64,000 nucleotides of DNA. Source: CAVPDE01 sp964580575 (GTDB lineage Bacteria > Desulfobacterota > DSM-4660 > Desulfatiglandales > HGW-15). Every line of letters begins with the position of its first letter. Within the stretch, counting starts at the first letter, position 1. Below, one piece after another: positions 1 through 9,648 of the stretch. The DNA is taken from assembly GCA_964580575.1 (NCBI GenBank), contig CAZOLJ010000005.1, positions 1 to 64,000 of the forward strand, read 5' to 3'. The notes beneath the pieces are model-generated. The model searched no databases. It was not told the origin of the DNA and saw only the letters and a program-made list of their open reading frames with translations. A program made the position numbers and the translations under genes.

Positions 1-123
1 ACACTCTTTTAACTACGAATCCCTACTCTTGCAACAGGGAAGTTCGAGGTCCCCGTTCTATTGATAACCTGTCTGTTTTCAGCTATGATCCTACCATTTC
101 GACAAATCGCCAGGGAGGCCCCC

Positions 124-3100
124 ATGAACCCTCAGAGTCCGTCGCCCGCTGTTTTTCCTTTTCGTCTGGAAAGCCCTACCGGCCTGAGCATAGAGCTGAA
201 CGCCAATGGCTCGATTCGGCGCATGGATCACCGCGACATCCTTTTGAACCTCTTCCTCGGCACTGAAATCGAAGGCGGCCCCGCCAACCTGTACCTGCGC
301 CGTCTGGGCGACTTCGTCGAGGCCACACCCCTTTTCGGACCCCGAAGTCCTGCATCCATCCACGTGGATCAGCGAGGCATGACCGTGAACGGGGAATGGA
401 AAGGAATCCGCTTCAGCGTTTCGCTCTGTCTGGCAAAGTCTGCTCCGGCCTGGTTCTGGCACGTGGTGCTCGAGAACACGCTCGCAACAGAGGAGACGGT
501 GGATCTCATCTATACGCAGGACCTGGGGCTTGCGCAATACTGGGCCGTGAGAATCAACGAGTTCTACACCAGTCACTATGTGGACCACACCGTTCTATCC
601 CATAAGGAGCGAGGTCTTGTTCTGGCTTCTCGTCAGAATCTCTCCATGGGGGGTAGGAATCCCTGGACCGTCATCGGAGCCCTCGGCAAAGGCATGGCAT
701 ATGCTACAGACGCGCTTCAGTTTCATGGCTTGGCCACCCGAGCCGGACAAGTGCCGTTGGCCCTCGCCAAGGGCTTGCCCGGTGCCCGCCTGCAGCACGA
801 GCACTCCATGGCGGCCATTCAGGAAAGCCCGATGAAGCTCAAACCGGGCGCAGAAATCAAAACAGGCTTTTTCGGTTGGTTTGAAGAGAACCATCCGGCA
901 GCAACCTCTGCGGCCGACCTGGTTTTCGTCGACAACGCCATGGCCTTGGCTGAGGCAGCACCGCCAAGCGAGAGGAACATTCCAGAGGGGTCAAAACCGG
1001 CGGCGACGCTGTTCAGCGCAGCACCCCTGCTGGAGGCTCAGGAACTGACCGACGTGGAGATCGCCGCCCTTTTCGGCCGGGAACGCCGTGAAGAAGAAAA
1101 GGAGGACGGCAAAACGCTGTCCTTCTTTACCGGAGCGAACCGGCATGTGGTGTTGAAGGCCAAGGAGTTGAGGGCCATGCGGCCCCATGGCCAGATTCTT
1201 CGCACGGGTTACGCTTTGATTCCGGACGAGGCGGCGCTCACCTCCAACACATGGATGGGCGGCGTGTTCCACTCCATGGTGACCCAGGGTCACGTGAGCA
1301 TCAACCGCTTCCTGTCCACCCCCCACACCTATCTGAGCCTCTTGCGCGGCAATGGCCAGCGGCTCTTCGTGAAGCTGGAGAGCGGCTGGCATCTTCTGGA
1401 TGTGCCATCGGCCTTCGAAATGACTCCGGAGAGCTCCAGATGGATTTACAAGCATGCTGCAGGCCTGATCGCGGTCCACAGCGCTTCGGCCATTGACCGC
1501 CACGAGTTGACCTTGTCAGTGGAAGTGAGGTCCGGGAAACCCGTGCGTTTTCTTTTGTCCAACCATGTGGCCATCAACGGGGATGACGGCAGCAATACCC
1601 TGCCGATTCAATACCTCAAGGACGGCGACGGGGTCTTCGTGCATCCGGTGCCTGATTCCGATGTGGGCCGCCGCTTTCCCAAAGGAGGGTTCCGCATTGA
1701 AGCTCTCTCCGGAACGATCATCGAGCGCATGGGAGGGGACGATCTGTTGTTCCTGGACGGTCTCTCCCGAAGTCAGCCGTACCTCTGCATGATCAGTGCA
1801 CCGGCGCTTTCCATCGGCTTCCGCATGATAGGGCAATTGATTTCAGGAGAGCCTGTTGAGGCCGCAGGGTCTGAGAGGGCGCGCTTCTGGACCGACATCA
1901 CATCGGGCCTCCGCATCCAGCCGCCTGAGAGCAGTCCCCTGGCCGGCGGGGCGGCAAACCTTGCTGAAATTCTGCCCTGGTTCATTCAGAACGTTCTGAT
2001 CCACTACCTTGCCCCGCGCGGCCTTGAGCAGTACACAGGGGGCGGGTGGGGCACTCGCGATATTTCTCAGGGGCCGGTGGAAATGCTCCTGGCCTTGAGC
2101 CGCTATGAACCCATAAGAGACCTTCTCATACGAGTCTTCAGGACCCAGAACCCTGACGGCGACTGGCCCCAGTGGTTCATGTTCTTCAATCGGGAGCGAA
2201 ACATCCGGGCAGGCGACTCTCATGGCGATATCGTGTTCTGGCCTGTGTTGTCTTTGGCTCAATATCTCATGGCCTCAGGGGACATGAGCCTGCTCGACGA
2301 GATCGTGCCCTACTTTCATCCGGAGGGCGACGACAAGGCCGAGAAGGCCACGGTCCGCCACCATGCGGAGCGCGCCATTTCTCTCATGAACCGCCGGGTC
2401 ATTCCCGGCACATCGCTCGCAGCCTATGGCCACGGGGACTGGAACGATTCCATGCAGCCTTTTGATCCCGCCATGCGCGAGCGCCTGTGCAGTGCCTGGA
2501 CGGTCACGCTCCACTACCAGACCCTTACGACCCTGAGTACGGCGTTTCGACGATTCGGCATCAGCGACCGGGCAAGCGGGTTCGAGGCCATGGCAGAGAA
2601 GGTCCTGAAAGAATTCCAGCAACGCCTGATCGTGGACGGGGTCATTGCAGGGTTTGCCTATTTCCACGACAAGGGCGGCATCGATTACCTTCTCCATCCC
2701 AGGGACCGGATAACGGGCGTGTCTTACAGCCTGCTGCCTATGATCCACGCCATCATCAACGGTCTCCTCACTCCGGAGCAGGCCAAGGAACACTTGGGCC
2801 TCATTGAGAAACACCTTCACGGTCCTGACGGCGCGAGGCTTTTTGACAAGCCCATGCAATACCGGGGCGGCTCCATGAAGCACTTCCAGCGAGCTGAAAG
2901 TGCGGCCTTCTTCGGCCGGGAAATCGCTCTCATGTACACCCACGCTCATCTGCGCTTTGCAGAGGCCCTGGCCCGCTTCGGCGATGCCGAGGGTTTTTTC
3001 AAGGCCCTCTGCCAGGCCAACCCGATCGGCATTCGCAGCCTGGTGCCTCGCGCAACTCTTCGCCAGGCCAACTGCTACTATTCCAGCTCGGATGCGGCTT

Positions 3101-3513
3101 TTCAGGACCGCTACCAGGCCTTCGAAGAGTACGGTCGCGTGAAATCGGGGGAAATCCCCCTGGATGGAGGGTGGAGAGTTTATTCGAGCGGGCCGGGCAT
3201 CTGGACACGCCTGATGTTCCAGTGTTTCCTTGGATGGCGGCCGGAGCACGCCGCGCTTGTCCTTGACCCGGTAATCCCGAAGTCTCTGGACGGAATGAGG
3301 GTGGAAATGGAATGGGAGGGGCACGCGATGGAGATCTCCTACCGCGTTCAGGGAGGCGGTTGCGGCCCTAAGGGAGTGAAACTCAATGGGGCCGACCTCC
3401 CTTACACCCGTGGAGCCAACCCTTATCGCATAGGCGCGGCGGAGATTCCCATGTCCGCAGTTCGGGATCGGCTTACGGCCGGCAACAATCGCCTGACCGT
3501 GTACATCGGCTGA
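124..3513 (+). CDS. GH94-family glycoside phosphorylase, 1,2-beta-oligoglucan phosphorylase-like
   Basis: This 1129-residue protein has no signal peptide, so it should act in the cytoplasm. The start at 124 has AGGGAGG just upstream; the frame is open back to 61 but without a ribosome site. An N-terminal beta-sandwich contains an INEFYTSHYVDHTV-type segment, a linker follows, and an (alpha/alpha)6 domain carries GDWND at about residues 771-775. In GH94 enzymes that motif holds the general acid. The overall length near 1100 residues and the N-terminal block resemble 1,2-beta-oligoglucan phosphorylases and the phosphorylase-like end of cyclic beta-1,2-glucan synthases, rather than the shorter (about 800 residue) cellobiose phosphorylases. 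The expected reaction is phosphorolysis of beta-glucosides to glucose 1-phosphate. Substrate is inferred; the family call is fairly sure. Confidence 0.82.
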   Translation: MNPQSPSPAVFPFRLESPTGLSIELNANGSIRRMDHRDILLNLFLGTEIEGGPANLYLRRLGDFVEATPLFGPRSPASIHVDQRGMTVNGEWKGIRFSVSLCLAKSAPAWFWHVVLENTLATEETVDLIYTQDLGLAQYWAVRINEFYTSHYVDHTVLSHKERGLVLASRQNLSMGGRNPWTVIGALGKGMAYATDALQFHGLATRAGQVPLALAKGLPGARLQHEHSMAAIQESPMKLKPGAEIKTGFFGWFEENHPAATSAADLVFVDNAMALAEAAPPSERNIPEGSKPAATLFSAAPLLEAQELTDVEIAALFGRERREEEKEDGKTLSFFTGANRHVVLKAKELRAMRPHGQILRTGYALIPDEAALTSNTWMGGVFHSMVTQGHVSINRFLSTPHTYLSLLRGNGQRLFVKLESGWHLLDVPSAFEMTPESSRWIYKHAAGLIAVHSASAIDRHELTLSVEVRSGKPVRFLLSNHVAINGDDGSNTLPIQYLKDGDGVFVHPVPDSDVGRRFPKGGFRIEALSGTIIERMGGDDLLFLDGLSRSQPYLCMISAPALSIGFRMIGQLISGEPVEAAGSERARFWTDITSGLRIQPPESSPLAGGAANLAEILPWFIQNVLIHYLAPRGLEQYTGGGWGTRDISQGPVEMLLALSRYEPIRDLLIRVFRTQNPDGDWPQWFMFFNRERNIRAGDSHGDIVFWPVLSLAQYLMASGDMSLLDEIVPYFHPEGDDKAEKATVRHHAERAISLMNRRVIPGTSLAAYGHGDWNDSMQPFDPAMRERLCSAWTVTLHYQTLTTLSTAFRRFGISDRASGFEAMAEKVLKEFQQRLIVDGVIAGFAYFHDKGGIDYLLHPRDRITGVSYSLLPMIHAIINGLLTPEQAKEHLGLIEKHLHGPDGARLFDKPMQYRGGSMKHFQRAESAAFFGREIALMYTHAHLRFAEALARFGDAEGFFKALCQANPIGIRSLVPRATLRQANCYYSSSDAAFQDRYQAFEEYGRVKSGEIPLDGGWRVYSSGPGIWTRLMFQCFLGWRPEHAALVLDPVIPKSLDGMRVEMEWEGHAMEISYRVQGGGCGPKGVKLNGADLPYTRGANPYRIGAAEIPMSAVRDRLTAGNNRLTVYIG

Positions 3514-3570
3514 AACTCTGACGGTTGAATCACTGGGGATCCATTCCCCGCGGCTTGCCGTGGAGTCGTC

Positions 3571-3590
3571 ATACCGGCGAAAGCCGGTAT
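3571..3590. repeat. Perfect hairpin with GAAA loop in a dispersed-type intergenic repeat
   Basis: ATACCGGC and GCCGGTAT are perfect 8-base arms around a GAAA loop. The surrounding bases (about 3560-3640, with gtcat...atccagg) match the kind of short palindromic repeat scattered between genes in many proteobacteria. It lies between the phosphorylase and the PfpI gene, and the open frame running through it is not part of the next gene. Only one copy is seen in this window. Confidence 0.7.
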
Positions 3591-3719
3591 CCAGGAAAGG
3601 AGGCTGGATTCCGCGTCAGGCACGGAATGACGGGACCAGAGGAGCAGAGGATGCCCTGCTTGCGGCGGGGTACTTCATTCGTAGCTCTTTTTGATGATTG
3701 GATAAGGCGTCTCAAGAAA

Positions 3720-4358
3720 ATGGGGAAAGAGGTGGAAAGAAAACGTGTCGGGATCGTGCTTTTTGAAGACATTGAAGTGCTCGACTTTTGCGGGCCCTTC
3801 GAGGTTTTCTCCGTTACCCGTTTGAACGAAGAGAAACGGAGAGAAGAACCTTCACCCTTTGAAGTGTGGCTGGTGGCGGAGCATCAAGGGCCTGTGACAG
3901 CCTCGGGCAACATGAAAGTCCTTCCCCATTACACCTTTGAGAACTGTCCCCCGCTCCATATCCTCGTCGTCCCCGGCGGCGGGGGCACGCGCAAGGAATT
4001 GAGCAACAAGGTCATGCTGGAATGGCTCCGCACCCGCGCAGCGGAAGTCGAAACGCTGACTTCGGTTTGTACCGGGTCGATGCTGTTGGGATTCGCCGGG
4101 CTGCTGAGCGGACTGCACGCCACCACCCATTGGCGATCGCTGGAGTGGATGCGTGATTCCTTTCCAAAGGTGAGCGTGGAGTCTGAAAAACACGTGGTGG
4201 AGGACGGCCGCGTGCTCACGTCCGCGGGCATCTCAGCGGGCATTGATATGGCCCTCAAGGTGGTGGCGCGAACCTTCGGCGAGCCTGTGGCCCGGGCCAC
4301 GGCCCGGCACATGGAATACCCCTATCCGGACAGCAACGAGCGCCGGATTCGCCTTTGA
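3720..4358 (+). CDS. DJ-1/PfpI (ThiJ) family protein
   Basis: This 212-residue protein starts at the ATG at 3720. The longer upstream frame (from 3525) runs through the palindromic repeat and is rejected. It shows the class I glutamine amidotransferase-like fold of DJ-1/PfpI: an early acidic EDIEVLDFCGPFEVF block and the nucleophile elbow TSVCTGSMLL, whose Cys is the expected catalytic residue. The later LTSAGISAGIDMAL block matches the N-terminal domain of GlxA/FtrA-type regulators and isonitrile-hydratase-like proteins, but no AraC DNA-binding domain follows. Role unknown; possible small-molecule hydratase, amidase or glyoxalase-like activity. No operon partner. Confidence 0.8.
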   Translation: MGKEVERKRVGIVLFEDIEVLDFCGPFEVFSVTRLNEEKRREEPSPFEVWLVAEHQGPVTASGNMKVLPHYTFENCPPLHILVVPGGGGTRKELSNKVMLEWLRTRAAEVETLTSVCTGSMLLGFAGLLSGLHATTHWRSLEWMRDSFPKVSVESEKHVVEDGRVLTSAGISAGIDMALKVVARTFGEPVARATARHMEYPYPDSNERRIRL

Positions 4359-4404
4359 ACCGGCCCTTCCCGTTAAATACCATCGCTACCGCATTAATTC
4401 TTTT

Positions 4405-4455
4405 TACCCCCCCTGCCCTCCTCAAGGGGGGAGGGTTGGGGTGGGGGTGAGGTCT
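4405..4455. repeat. GC-rich CCTCCCC/GGGGAGG intergenic palindrome (copy 1)
   Basis: A run of C followed by the matching run of G around CTCAAG makes an imperfect hairpin. Similar elements occur at about 8044-8098, 15243-15335, 26627-26745 and 42985-43075, always between genes. The rest of 4359-4806 holds a likely promoter and otherwise no gene. Confidence 0.7.
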
Positions 4456-4502
4456 CATTATCTGTTGCGTTTGTATTCAGATCGGAACAGTAGAATCCGT
4501 TG

Positions 4503-4531
4503 TTGACATGCAAATCAGGATCTGTTAGAAA
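4503..4531 (+). promoter_or_regulatory. Candidate sigma70 promoter for the TRAP transporter operon
   Basis: TTGACA (4503-4508), 17-base spacer, TAGAAA (4526-4531). It would give a leader of about 270 bases before the transporter start at 4807. The leader contains a short GTGCCG/CGGCAC hairpin near 4700. Prediction from sequence only. Confidence 0.45.
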
Positions 4532-4806
4532 AAGTCCATAAAAAGTCAAAGAGTTTCATTTCTTCTTGCTCATCACTTATCCCTAATATCACTCGCGCAG
4601 TGTATGTGGCGAAGACATATGCGGAACCGTTCGTTATCCGGGATTGCTGATTTCAGATTGGTGCTTGTTTGAGCCAATTTCGATTGTTTTAAGGGCCGCG
4701 TGCCGCTGAACCGGCACCGGGAAGGCCCACAAGGGTCCAGGACCGGTGCACAGAGGCGGCGCGCCTGATCAGTCAATTGTTCTCGGAGCAGAAAAGGAGG
4801 CGCGTA

Positions 4807-5847
4807 ATGTCGAGGATTAAACCTGGAACCACTCTTTCGCTTTTCGTATTAATCGTTGCAGTCGTTTTCGCTCTTTCGGTGATCAACACGGCCAATGCGC
4901 AGGAGCGCAAGTCGATCCGCTGGGCCACGTCCAGCACGGGTTCTTACGGGTACAAGGTCGCAGCCTCGATGGTAAAGATCGTGGAGGATGCGCTCGGCGG
5001 CCAATACACCGTCACCGTCAATCCCTATCCGTCTACGACCGGCGCCATGAAGGCCACTATGGACGGCGACGGAGAGATCGGCTACACGGCTGACGTCGGG
5101 ATGACCCCGCTCTATGCAGGCGAGGGTGCCTTCAAAGACTTCAAACCTGCGAAGGGCTTGATGGTGCACACCTGGTACGCCTATCCCATGGAATCTTTTA
5201 TGGCAGTGGCTGCCTCGAAGGCAGACCAGTTCAAGTCGTGGGCCGACTTCAGCGGCAAGCCGGTATTCTTCACTCCTGCAGGCTTCATGAACTGGCTCAA
5301 TTTCATGCGTATCTACAAAGCCCTCGGATACGAGTTCAAACATGTCCAGATCGGCGAGGCCACTCAGGCTGACGCGCTTCAATCCGGCACCATCGTCGGC
5401 GCCGTCGCCTACACGACCGCGGGCAAGTCCCTGGCGTCCTACTGGCGAGAGACCGAACTGCGCACAGATATCAAGGTGGTCAATCCGAGTCCTGAGGAAA
5501 TTGCAAAGCTCAAGGCGGCAAACCTTGCTCCTGTTGAGATCAATCCGGCCGATGCATTCAGCAAGGACGTGGGCGTAAAGACGATCCTGGGCGTGCCGCT
5601 CCTGTTCGGCTACAACATGCGCGCAGACATGCCCGAAGATGTCGTTTACAAGATGCTGAGCGCCTTCTACAAGGAGCGCGAAAACCTTGCCAAGTCGGAT
5701 CCGGGGTTCACGCCCATGGCAAAGGATTTTATCGGCATGCAGGTCAACGGCATCAAAGCCAATCCCCATGTTCCGGTCCATGCGGGGCTGGCCAAGTTCC
5801 TGAAAGAGCACAAGGCCTGGGACGACCAATGGAAGATCGCCAAGTGA
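4807..5847 (+). CDS. TAXI-family TRAP transporter solute-binding protein
   Basis: This 346-residue secreted protein starts at 4807, with AGGAGG eight bases upstream. A Sec signal peptide (hydrophobic residues about 10-25, predicted cleavage after ANA) is followed by the TAXI signature region RWATSSTGSYGYKVAASMVKI. TAXI proteins bind a small carboxylate or amino acid in the periplasm and deliver it to a fused TRAP permease. The permease gene lies 206 bases downstream in the same direction. The ligand cannot be read from sequence; the downstream organic-acid genes suggest a di- or tricarboxylate. Confidence 0.9.
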   Translation: MSRIKPGTTLSLFVLIVAVVFALSVINTANAQERKSIRWATSSTGSYGYKVAASMVKIVEDALGGQYTVTVNPYPSTTGAMKATMDGDGEIGYTADVGMTPLYAGEGAFKDFKPAKGLMVHTWYAYPMESFMAVAASKADQFKSWADFSGKPVFFTPAGFMNWLNFMRIYKALGYEFKHVQIGEATQADALQSGTIVGAVAYTTAGKSLASYWRETELRTDIKVVNPSPEEIAKLKAANLAPVEINPADAFSKDVGVKTILGVPLLFGYNMRADMPEDVVYKMLSAFYKERENLAKSDPGFTPMAKDFIGMQVNGIKANPHVPVHAGLAKFLKEHKAWDDQWKIAK

Positions 5848-6053
5848 TCGTGTAAAGGGCTTGCCGGGGGTGAGGAAGCAGCCTCGCGATCGTGCAGGGT
5901 CTCACCCCGGCGCGGCTGTCGGTTTCTGAATCACGATCCAGGCCGGGTAGTTGTTGCGTGGGCCGATGCGGCGGCAGCGGGCAGGCCCTCGTGGGTTTGC
6001 CGTGCGCAGTCCTTTGTCAAGCAAAAGCCCTCTGGGTCGAAGGGGAGAGAGCC

Positions 6054-8015
6054 ATGCCGAATGACCGCCTCAAACGCTACGTTAATCTCAAGAATCTCAC
6101 TTTCATCCTATCGCTGGTCATGTTCATCTGGCTGATCTGGTATTTTTACACCGGCTTCGGCGGCCCGATGGAACTGGCGTGCTATCTTGTGCCGATCGCT
6201 CTGCTCCTGCAGATCCTGTTCATGTACCAGGAGGATTATCTCTACAAGCGGTTGCCGCCGATGGTGAATCATGTCCTTGTCGCGTGTTATGCCGCGGTCT
6301 GCATTTTTGCCTTCTATCATTTTTGGATGGAATACGAACAGATCGCGATCTGGCGGCAGGGCTCCTATACTACCCGGGATTTCATCGCCGGTCTGCTCAT
6401 CTTTCTGCTGGTCATGGAACTGTCACGCATCGCCCATTCGTCCCTGTTCTGGATGAACCTCGTCCTCGTGGTCTACACATTGTATGGGTACCTGAGCCCC
6501 CTCGATTTTTTCTGGCATCCCGGGACCTCCTTTTACCGGATCGTCACATCGAGCACGGTGGAGCTCGCCACAGGCGTCTATGGCCTCTACGGTCAGCTTG
6601 CCCTGACGGTGATCGCAGCCTTCCTGATCCTGTCGGCAGCGGCAAACGGTTTTAGGGCCCAGAATGCCATGGTCATGGTCATGCGGCGGCTTGCCGGCCG
6701 GTCACGGCAAACCATCCCGCAGACCGCAGTGCTGGCATCGGCCTCAATCGGCCTGGTAAGCGGCAGCGGTGCCGCCAATGTGGCCGTGACCGGCAGTTTC
6801 ACCATTCCGCTGATGATCCGCTACGGCGTTCCGCGGGCCTTTGCCGGGGCCGTGGAAGTCAGTGCGTCCATGGGCGGTCTGATGATGCCGCCGCTCATGG
6901 CGGCAGCCGGCTTCCTGATGGCCGAGTTCCTCGGCGTGCCCTATTGGGATGTGGTGGTTCGCGGGTTCGCCATATCCTTCGTGTACTATGGCACGCTCGC
7001 CCTCTCCATCTATCTTGTCAGCGTCCGGGTGTTGCCTGCCGATCCGATCGAGGTTTCGCCTGTCGCGGACTACGACAAGGTCAAGACCGCGATCTTCTTT
7101 CTTTCCATCGCGTTTCTCATCGTGCTGATGGGAGTTCTCAAATACGGCGAGCTGCGGGCCGCTCTCTTCACCGGCGGTTTCATGTACGCGCTCCTGATCC
7201 TTGCCTTCTTTTACTTCAAGTATTTACGGAAAGACCCGGAAGCGGAAAAGGAGAGTCTCTTCAAAAATTTCCGCCTGACCGTCGAGACGCATGCCAACAT
7301 GACATCCTATCTCCTGCTGCTGCTTGCGACGCTCGGTATCATGATCGGTCTGTTCACCGTGACGGGCTTCATCAACCGCATGGGCGCCATCCTGCTGGAT
7401 ATCGGCGCCTGGAGCATCATCGCCACCATCCTGATGGCCTGGATCTTCGGCTGGCTTGCCGGCGCCGGACTTCCACCGACCGCGACCTATATTGTCCTCG
7501 CGGTCATCGTGGTGGACCCCCTCCGCAAACTGGGCATTGATCCGTGGGTCGCCCATTTCTTCATTTTCCTGATCGCGGTCTGGGGTGAATTGTCTCCGCC
7601 GACATCGCTCACAGCCGCTGTTGCGGCGCGGATAGCGGACGCCTCCTTCATGCAAACCATGTTCGAGGCGGTAAGATTGTGCCTCCCGATCACGATGATG
7701 TCTTTCGCTATCTTTCTCCGCTCCGACATGGTGGTGAATCCCGGTTGGCGGCAGGTCGTGGATACCCTCCTGGTGACGGTCTCCACCTCCGGCATCTCCT
7801 TCGCCATGCTTGGTCGAGTCATGAGGGAGAAGATTGCAGACACCGTCATCCGCGCGGCGCTGGCCATCGCCTCGCTCGTGGTGATGTTCCACCCGAACGG
7901 TGATGTGGCGCTGGCTGTTGCCGTGATCGTGCTGGTGGGAACGGTCTGGGGCGTCGTTCGCCACAAGCGGATCGCATCGCCGAAGAGCGGGGTGCAGCCG
8001 CAGCCCGCGAGCTGA
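6054..8015 (+). CDS. TRAP transporter fused permease (4TM/12TM)
   Basis: This 653-residue membrane protein starts at 6054 after GGGGAGAG; the upstream open frame lacks a start with a ribosome site. It joins the small DctQ-like part (first about 200 residues, several membrane segments) to the large DctM-like part. The large part carries the conserved SGSGAANVAVTGSFTIPLM region and the second half GAGLPPTATYIVLAVIV. This fused form usually partners TAXI binding proteins, as here. It should catalyse sodium- or proton-driven uptake of the ligand bound by the preceding gene's product. Confidence 0.9.
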   Translation: MPNDRLKRYVNLKNLTFILSLVMFIWLIWYFYTGFGGPMELACYLVPIALLLQILFMYQEDYLYKRLPPMVNHVLVACYAAVCIFAFYHFWMEYEQIAIWRQGSYTTRDFIAGLLIFLLVMELSRIAHSSLFWMNLVLVVYTLYGYLSPLDFFWHPGTSFYRIVTSSTVELATGVYGLYGQLALTVIAAFLILSAAANGFRAQNAMVMVMRRLAGRSRQTIPQTAVLASASIGLVSGSGAANVAVTGSFTIPLMIRYGVPRAFAGAVEVSASMGGLMMPPLMAAAGFLMAEFLGVPYWDVVVRGFAISFVYYGTLALSIYLVSVRVLPADPIEVSPVADYDKVKTAIFFLSIAFLIVLMGVLKYGELRAALFTGGFMYALLILAFFYFKYLRKDPEAEKESLFKNFRLTVETHANMTSYLLLLLATLGIMIGLFTVTGFINRMGAILLDIGAWSIIATILMAWIFGWLAGAGLPPTATYIVLAVIVVDPLRKLGIDPWVAHFFIFLIAVWGELSPPTSLTAAVAARIADASFMQTMFEAVRLCLPITMMSFAIFLRSDMVVNPGWRQVVDTLLVTVSTSGISFAMLGRVMREKIADTVIRAALAIASLVVMFHPNGDVALAVAVIVLVGTVWGVVRHKRIASPKSGVQPQPAS

Positions 8016-8043
8016 CACGAAAGCATCTAATTGTTTGCCGTTT

Positions 8044-8098
8044 AGCCCCCTCACCCCGCCCTCTCCCCCAAACTGGGGGAGAGGGAAAGGGGAGGGTG
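8044..8098. repeat. GC-rich intergenic palindrome (copy 2)
   Basis: CCCTCTCCCCC and GGGGGAGAGGG flank AAACT, a strong hairpin just after the permease stop. It belongs to the same general family as the elements at 4405 and 15243. It could act as a transcription barrier, but there is no T-run. Confidence 0.7.
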
Positions 8099-8231
8099 GC
8101 GACATCGATAGACCGGAAACCGCCATCGCGACCCCGAACAGGCCTCCTTTTTTTTCGTCAATTGGCTGATGAGATCGCCGAATGGATATGCACGCGGAGC
8201 AAAAAGATTCCGGGTGTGACGGAGAAATCTG

Positions 8232-9614
8232 ATGGATGAGACAAAAATTCTGGCAGAAAAGTGCCATGACCTCAGATTCGAGCATCTGCCCGAGGAGGTG
8301 GTGGATCGCACCAAATACCTCCTTCTCGATTACCTGGGCGTAGCTGCCAGAGGGGCGCTGAGTGATTCCAGTATCCCTGTGCAAAGGGTGGTCGAGCGTG
8401 TGGCAAAGACTTCAGGCGGAGCCGTGGTCATCGGCACGAGCATGAGGGCGGACCCCGCCTATGCAGCCCTGGCCAACGGAGCAGCCGCCCATTCCCTTGA
8501 ACTGGATGACGTGGTCAACGAGGCATCGCTCCATCCCGCCGTGGCCGTCATGTCTGCGGCCCTGGGAGCAGGCCACCTTGCAGGCTGTTCCGGCAAAGAC
8601 CTGATTGAAGGCATTGTCGTAGGCTATGAGGTGATGATCCGGCTCGGTTTCACCCTGGACCCTGCGGTCCACTATGCCCGGGGGTTTCACCCTACGGGCA
8701 CCTGCGGGACCATGGGATCGGCTCTGACGGCGGCGAAGATACTGAAGCTGGATCAAAGGGGGATGACGAACGCCCTGGGCATTGCGGGCAGCCAGGCGGC
8801 CGCGTCCATGGAATTCCTGGCAGACGGCGCCTTCACCAAGCGCCTCCATCCCGGGTGGGCGGCCCACAGTGGCATTGTTGCAGCTCTGCTCGCCAGCGAG
8901 GGTTTCACCGGCCCGGCATCGATCCTGGAGGGAAAGCACGGATTCCTCCATGCGTACTCGGACGGCGCTGTTCCTTCCAGGCTCCTGGAGGCCTGGGGGG
9001 CGCCTTACAAGGTGATGCGGACCAGCATCAAACCGCATGCCTGCTGCCGCTACAAGCAGGGCCCGATTGACGGCATCCTGGAGATCATGAAGAAACACGG
9101 ATTGAAGCCGGCGCATGTCCAAGAGGTCAAGGTAGGCATGCTGAAAGCAGGATATCCCATTGTGGCCGAGCCGCAAGAAATCAAGTGCAACCCGAAGTGC
9201 GTGGTGGATGCCCAGTTCAGCATGCCCTTCGGTGCCGCGGTGGCCATACTCTACGGTCGAGCCTCATTGAGCGAATACACTCAGGAAAACCTGGGGGCCG
9301 TCGAAATCGAAGAGATGATGAGACGGGTAACTTGTGTGCATGACCCTGAGTTGGAGAAGGTTTTCCCGATTCAATGGCCTGCCTCGGTTTCCATCGTGAC
9401 CAAAGCAGGGGAAGTGCTCAAGACCCGCATCGACTATCCCAAGGGAGATCCGGAGAATCCCCTGACCTGGGAGCAACTCATTGAGAAGTTCAAAGATCTG
9501 ACCGATCCGGTCTTCGATGAATCCATCAAACGCCGGATCGTGGATGGGGTCAGGACTCTGGATTTTGAAGGGGACCTGGACAGGCTGACGAAGCTTTTGC
9601 TCATAAAAGAATGA
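8232..9614 (+). CDS. MmgE/PrpD family protein
   Basis: This 460-residue cytoplasmic protein has the MmgE/PrpD fold throughout: an N-terminal helical domain with LLLDYLGVAARG, LELDDV and the region GTMGSALTAAKILKL, followed by the smaller C-terminal domain. The family includes 2-methylcitrate dehydratase (PrpD), cis-aconitate decarboxylase and iminodisuccinate epimerase. It acts on di- and tricarboxylates without an iron-sulfur cluster. Exact substrate is not visible. Only 34 bases separate it from the CoA-ligase beta gene, and it follows the TRAP genes, so a role in catabolism of the imported acid is likely. Confidence 0.85.
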   Translation: MDETKILAEKCHDLRFEHLPEEVVDRTKYLLLDYLGVAARGALSDSSIPVQRVVERVAKTSGGAVVIGTSMRADPAYAALANGAAAHSLELDDVVNEASLHPAVAVMSAALGAGHLAGCSGKDLIEGIVVGYEVMIRLGFTLDPAVHYARGFHPTGTCGTMGSALTAAKILKLDQRGMTNALGIAGSQAAASMEFLADGAFTKRLHPGWAAHSGIVAALLASEGFTGPASILEGKHGFLHAYSDGAVPSRLLEAWGAPYKVMRTSIKPHACCRYKQGPIDGILEIMKKHGLKPAHVQEVKVGMLKAGYPIVAEPQEIKCNPKCVVDAQFSMPFGAAVAILYGRASLSEYTQENLGAVEIEEMMRRVTCVHDPELEKVFPIQWPASVSIVTKAGEVLKTRIDYPKGDPENPLTWEQLIEKFKDLTDPVFDESIKRRIVDGVRTLDFEGDLDRLTKLLLIKE

Positions 9615-9648
9615 TGGGTGTAGGCAGTCACCGGGCAAGGAGAGAATC

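Noticed and set aside
2275..3324. Long minus-strand open frame of 349 codons
   Set aside because: Antisense to the GH94 gene; no ribosome site or recognisable domain, and the high GC at third positions explains the open frame.
3525..3719. N-terminal extension of the PfpI protein
   Set aside because: Encoded by an intergenic palindromic repeat; the DJ-1 fold begins right after ATG 3720.
4849..5829. Minus-strand open frame of 326 codons
   Set aside because: Shadow of the TAXI binding protein.
7224..8384. Minus-strand open frame of 386 codons
   Set aside because: Antisense of the TRAP permease, running through a GC-rich repeat; His/Asp-rich shadow composition.
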